Shown: positions 60,686 to 64,000 of the stretch, piece by piece
Layout: the number at the start of each line of letters is the position of its first letter
How positions within the stretch are numbered: the stretch's first letter is position 1
Origin: Microglena sp. YARC
Lineage: Eukaryota; Chlorophyta; Chlorophyceae; Chlamydomonadales; Chlamydomonadaceae
Length of the DNA stretch: 64,000 bases
Direction of reading: 5' to 3'
Assembly (NCBI GenBank): GCA_022414725.1
Contig: CM039464.1
Coordinates: 27,267,343-27,331,342, forward strand
Made by a program: the position numbers and the translations under genes
The notes under the pieces: model-generated
Told to the model about the DNA's origin: nothing
The model's database searches: none
Seen by the model: only the letters and a program-made list of their open reading frames with translations

Positions 60686-61042
60686 TTAGGGATCTAAGGC
60701 ATTAACCGCAGAATCAGGCATGTGTCCGTTGATGGCAGCAGGGATGCGAGAAACATACGGTGACCCGTCATAAGGGGACAGCCCAGGTATGGAGTTATGG
60801 CTAAACTGCTCATAGAAAAGTACATCACGACTCTCTACTACCTGGCGCAACTTAGGAACCCAAACAAAATAACCCTTACTCACCAGAGAATACCCAACCA
60901 GTCTACCAGATAACGCCCTTTCGTCTAGCTTGTTGCGTTTCTTCCCATTGACTAAGGTAACATAGCAAGGGCAACCAAACACACGCAAACAACGACACAT
61001 CAGGTAGAACCCCAAAGAACAACTCATAAGGAGTCTTGTCAC
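60686..61042 (-). CDS. Copia integrase C-terminal domain (element D)
   Basis: RVFGCPCYVTLVNGKKRNK, LSGRLVGYSLVSKGYFVW, ESRDVLFYEQFSHN. The frame overlaps the core frame at 60,903-61,042, so one frameshift near 60,985 (an extra A in CACACGCAAACA) separates them. Without it the integrase would be continuous. Confidence 0.8.
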   Translation of the reverse strand: MTRLLMSCSLGFYLMCRCLRVFGCPCYVTLVNGKKRNKLDERALSGRLVGYSLVSKGYFVWVPKLRQVVESRDVLFYEQFSHNSIPGLSPYDGSPYVSRIPAAINGHMPDSAVNALDP

Positions 61043-61586
61043 CCTGATTGGGCAGCCGGTTACGTAGGTAACAAGCAGCTAGGAAGGCATAGGGCCAGAA
61101 AGACTTAGTAAGCTTAGACTCCAAGTGGATACTCCTAGCTATGTTCTGCAAGACCCCATTGTACCTTTCCACAGTTGCATTCTGCTGAGCAGTGTATGCC
61201 ATAGATAATTCATGCAAAGCACCAACCGATTCTAACCAATCCTCGAACCACTTTACTATAAATTCCTTAGCCCTGTCAGATCTGAGACACTTGAAAACAA
61301 AACCATGCAGCTGAGTCATCCATCTGAGGATGGTAGTTTGAACTGCTAAGGGAGCTTCATCCCTGGTCCTCAAGCACAATACTTCAGCACAGCCAGAGTA
61401 TTGGTCTGTGAGACACAGAACATAAAACTCCCCACGCAAGCCCCTAATATGAAATGGCCCCATGATGTCCAAGTGAAGGCGTTGTAAAGGTGCACGGATC
61501 TTAGTTTGGCTTTCTTGAGGAAAAGGGATACGTTTTGCCTTAGCCTTTTGACAAGCATCACATGGGATCTTAGACAGTCTTTTCAC
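60903..61586 (-). CDS. Copia integrase core with zinc-finger CxxC (element D)
   Basis: CDACQKAKAKRIP is the CC half of the HHCC finger. LHLDIMGPFHIRG holds catalytic Asp 1, CLRSDRAKEFIVKW Asp 2 and NATVERYNGVLQN the Glu, with normal spacing. The enzyme would insert cDNA into the genome with the 5-bp target duplications seen around A, B, G2 and H. This is the only complete D,D,E core of this family in the window. Confidence 0.9.
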   Translation of the reverse strand: MKRLSKIPCDACQKAKAKRIPFPQESQTKIRAPLQRLHLDIMGPFHIRGLRGEFYVLCLTDQYSGCAEVLCLRTRDEAPLAVQTTILRWMTQLHGFVFKCLRSDRAKEFIVKWFEDWLESVGALHELSMAYTAQQNATVERYNGVLQNIARSIHLESKLTKSFWPYAFLAACYLRNRLPNQGDKTPYELFFGVLPDVSLFACVWLPLLCYLSQWEETQQARRKGVIW

Positions 61587-62165
61587 CTGTTTGAGAGTGA
61601 GGGTAAGTTTTTAACCAAACCCTTCCTGACAAGGTTGTGCATGGCGTCATAGCCAGGGTGACCCAGCCGCCTATGCCACAACCATTCAGGAGTGGTAGGG
61701 ATAACAACTCCACCATCCTCATCAACATCAACATCAAGTGCAAAAACTGGATAATGTACAGCACTCAACAAACGGCCACGAGGGGTGTGACAAGGCCTAC
61801 AGGTAAATTTGTACACACCATCACTGGAGGCAGGGAAGGACCAGAGGACAGAAGAGCCCTGAGTGGCAGTACAACTAAGACTATCAAAAGAAATCTTGCA
61901 GTTGTGAGCATGAGCCACAGCATTTACTGATAAGAGGTTCACCGGACAGTGAGGGATGTAGAGAACATCAGTTAAAGTGATTGATGTTGGTAACCAATCA
62001 CTACATAACACAATGGATCCCTGACCCACCGACCGTTGAACCACTCCATCACCAAATTTAACTGCAGGCCCATCCTCAGAAGCATGATACACAGTGAACA
62101 AAGACAGATCACCTGTGATTGACATCCCAGCTCCAGAATCAACATGCCAGATACCCTCAGACAGG
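61583..62165 (-). CDS. Copia protease and pre-integrase (element D)
   Basis: HVDSGAGMSITGD (62,115-62,150) is the aspartic protease active site DSGA. It is followed by VLYIPHCPVNLLSVNAVAHA, then LWHRRLGHPGYDAMHNLV, the HH half of the integrase zinc finger. The protease would mature the polyprotein inside particles. The frame ends about 5 codons into the integrase frame, with a shift near 61,590 (TTTTT run). Confidence 0.85.
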
Positions 62166-62249
62166 CTCGGGCTACAGATATTTGAAAACTTCGAAGTGCA
62201 GGAGAATAGGACAGAGCTTACCTCCTATTTCTTGGCCATAGCAAACCCA

Positions 62250-63397
62250 TCAATCTGGGCCTGCAGGGAGGACAGCTGCTTCGGAGTAAGCGCACCCGGA
62301 AGGGCCAAGGCAATGGGCACTGGAGCAGTAACCGGTACACCAGGCCTGGTCCTTCGCAGGTGCGGGTGCTTCGTAAAACAGCGATCCTCCGAGTGGGGTC
62401 GTCTTGCTGGGGCATGGGCCCCAAGTGCAATCCAGACGTCTCTTGAGGGAACCGGAACCCTGAGAACCAGATCCCTGCCCACGCTGAAATGCAGCATTGG
62501 CAGGAACCTGGGGAGCGTCCCGGGACCAACCAGGATGCCTGGAGTCGGACTTGGGGAGAGCTATGTTCAAGATGTCGAGAGACCTGTATTCCTCAAGACA
62601 AGACCAGTACCCAACAGGCTGTCTGTTAGCTAACAACGTACCATATTTGATCCGCAGCGACTCAAAGCGGATCAGACGGATACCCTGAACTATAGTTTCC
62701 ATGGCGTGACGCTGAGTCACCGGATGCCCAGCACTGCGGAGGTCAGTACAGAGACCGCGAACCTTGCGAAAGAAGACATCTACGCGGTCAGCAGGGCCCA
62801 TGTGTGCACCAAGAAGCTCGGAGCGCATGAGAGGGACCCTAGAGGCAAGGGCATCGGACTGCCTCTTCTGGATATCAAGAAAGATATTCCGAGGTTTGGC
62901 AAAGTCCTGGTATACCTTGACCATATCATCCTCCATGTTCGCGAGCATCATGGTTAAGCACATGAACTCCTGACGGTCCAGGGGCAGGGCACTGAAACCC
63001 AACAGTGCAGGATCCACCCGAGACTCACCATGAGAGGCCGACAATCCAGCAGCAGGAGCAGGGGTCAGAGGAGCCAAAGACTTACGAATATCCAAAAAAT
63101 ACTCAGCAGCAAGACCAGCGTCATAAGCGCGCTGGTCATCTAAGGTCCTAATCTCAGGCAGGGACCTCGCAACACTCACTACCAACTCGAAATCAGGGTT
63201 AACCGGACAGAAAGGGATGGGTACTTTCACAAACTGGTAACCTAGCCTTTCATGATCCCTACGCCTCACGCCACCAAAGGAGACACCATTATCAGGGGGA
63301 TATCTGATCCCGGAAGTGACTGGACCAAGAAAGGACCGACGCTGGGAACCTAGCTCAGAGAATGCCATCACTCGGCGATGTTTCAGCTTTACACTCA
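62250..63397 (-). CDS. Copia gag, N-terminally cut by element C
   Basis: 382 open residues, of which about 340 look like gag. Features: YDAGLAAEYFLDIRKSL, DRQEFMCLTMMLANMEDDMV, NIFLDIQKRQSDALASRVPL, FFRKVRGLCTDLRSAGHPVT, the UBN2-like pattern of copia nucleocapsid proteins. Near 62,400 a frame change separates the body from a Cys/His segment (HSEDRCFTKHPHLR, an H-x4-C remnant of a CCHC knuckle). The first methionine shown is internal, because E has gag sequence further upstream. Confidence 0.75.
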
Positions 63398-63721
63398 TAT
63401 CAGCATGTATAGCGGTGCTCTCACGCGTTTTATGACTTGGTGACTACTTATGTACTCCCTTAGAACTATCGGCTCTCCTGAGCCAGCTTCCCGTGGGACT
63501 GAGTCATCTTGAGATGACTCAGTGGCAGCTTCCTGTCACCTACGTCTCCGGTCTGATCTGTACCCTGTTAGGTTCCTGTCTACCGCCTCCTTTCACCACA
63601 GGTGCCCCTTTATGGGTATCCTGTGTCTGTAACGTTATCCTTGTCTCCGTGTATAGATTGGTGCGTCTGTTCCGCTGCTTTAATCTACTGTCCACTCTAC
63701 CGGAGTGATTTCAAGCTGATA
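63398..63721 (+). repeat. 5' LTR of element C
   Basis: Nearly identical to the LTRs of B (one visible difference, GGGTATCC for GGGTCTCC). The TGAGTCA palindrome is at 63,498-63,523. Followed by GGTTATTGGGCTC, the candidate primer binding site, and a leader with DWLDDCAPAASAAGEEGPSA in one frame. Confidence 0.9.
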
Positions 63722-64000
63722 GGTTATTGGGCTCCTCATCACTACCACTGCTTTGATAATGCAACTTCCGCGAGGGCCTCCTGCCGGCTTTGTGAAACTT
63801 ACCAAACTTAATGGTGTTTCATGGGCTCGTGGGATCCGCAGTGTCATTGTGAGCAATGGATGCGACCGAATCCTCCCAACGGGGGTGAAGGTTCCTCTAG
63901 ATTGGCTAGACGACTGCGCGCCAGCGGCCTCTGCTGCCGGAGAGGAGGGTCCTTCCGCCATCAAGGAAGTAACCCCCCCGATCAATCCTCCAACTTTAAG
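63398..64000 (+). mobile_element. Copia element C, 5' end, inserted in gag of D
   Basis: A 324-bp B-type LTR is followed by leader up to the window end. The left flank is ACTCA; the matching right flank would be outside the window. Confidence 0.8.

Larger units (their letters stand above)
60059..63397 (-). mobile_element. Copia element D (duplicate of E), gag-PR-IN, interrupted by C
   Basis: Same insertion as E, in the second duplicate. Frames are much better preserved: gag, protease/zinc finger and integrase are each open. It ends at 60,059 before RT and is cut at 63,397, inside gag, by the LTR of element C. Confidence 0.8.

Overview
This is a transposon-dense eukaryotic window with spliceosomal introns (GT-AG, plus one probable GC-AG). 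I see no bacterial operons, rRNA genes or CRISPR arrays. Most of the 64 kb is Ty1/copia LTR retrotransposons, 5'-truncated LINEs, a PIF/Harbinger DNA transposon, tRNA-derived SINE-like units, MITEs and simple repeats. The style suggests a large, repeat-rich algal genome. The degenerate ACCTACTCCCTCTCACCC-type satellite reminds me of prasinophyte green algae such as Cymbomonas, but that is recollection, not proof.

Layout. 1-3,100: a probable minus-strand host gene (exons 2567-3016 and 593-817) whose intronic and downstream sequence has expanded into minisatellites, including a 95-bp repeat whose units look like mini-exons. 3,300-8,700: a C-rich satellite interrupted by copia element A (3976-8406, target duplication TCGTC). 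8,925-9,112: a SINE. 9,558-14,499: copia element B on the minus strand (identical LTRs, target duplication CTTGG). 15,509-17,036: a three-exon NADAR/DUF1768 (YbiA-like) gene, the clearest host gene here. 17,200-20,150: minisatellite, a LINE remnant and a divergent copia RNase H remnant. 20,312-22,600: a PIF/Harbinger transposon.

From about 20,854 the window holds one direct tandem segmental duplication of about 17.7 kb. Copy 1 is 20,854-38,534; copy 2 starts at 38,535 and runs past the window end. The copies differ by lineage-specific insertions. LINE L1 interrupts the transposase in copy 1 and LINE L3 interrupts it at another site in copy 2. Copy 2 carries copia G2 (48,468-53,506, target duplication CGTAC) with a small inverted copia H nested inside (52,390-53,154, target duplication CCAGT), then copia F (55,577-58,915), and at its right end copia C (from 63,398). 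Copy 1 instead has a chimeric fragment at 29,242-30,239 whose flanks and sequence fit recombination between the inverted LTRs of G2 and H followed by deletion.

The copia elements A, B, C, E, G2 and H form one family with unusual LTR termini (TATCAG...CTGATA). A, B and G2 share one ancestral deletion of gag, protease and the integrase N-terminus, so they look like a non-autonomous lineage. E, and its paralog D in copy 2, carry gag-protease-integrase but stop just before reverse transcriptase. No element in the window is complete. Many frames are broken. In copy 1 at about 32,100-37,400 the differences are largely single-base insertions, which may be residual long-read error rather than decay. 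Coordinates of exons and element ends were read by eye and could be off by a few bases.
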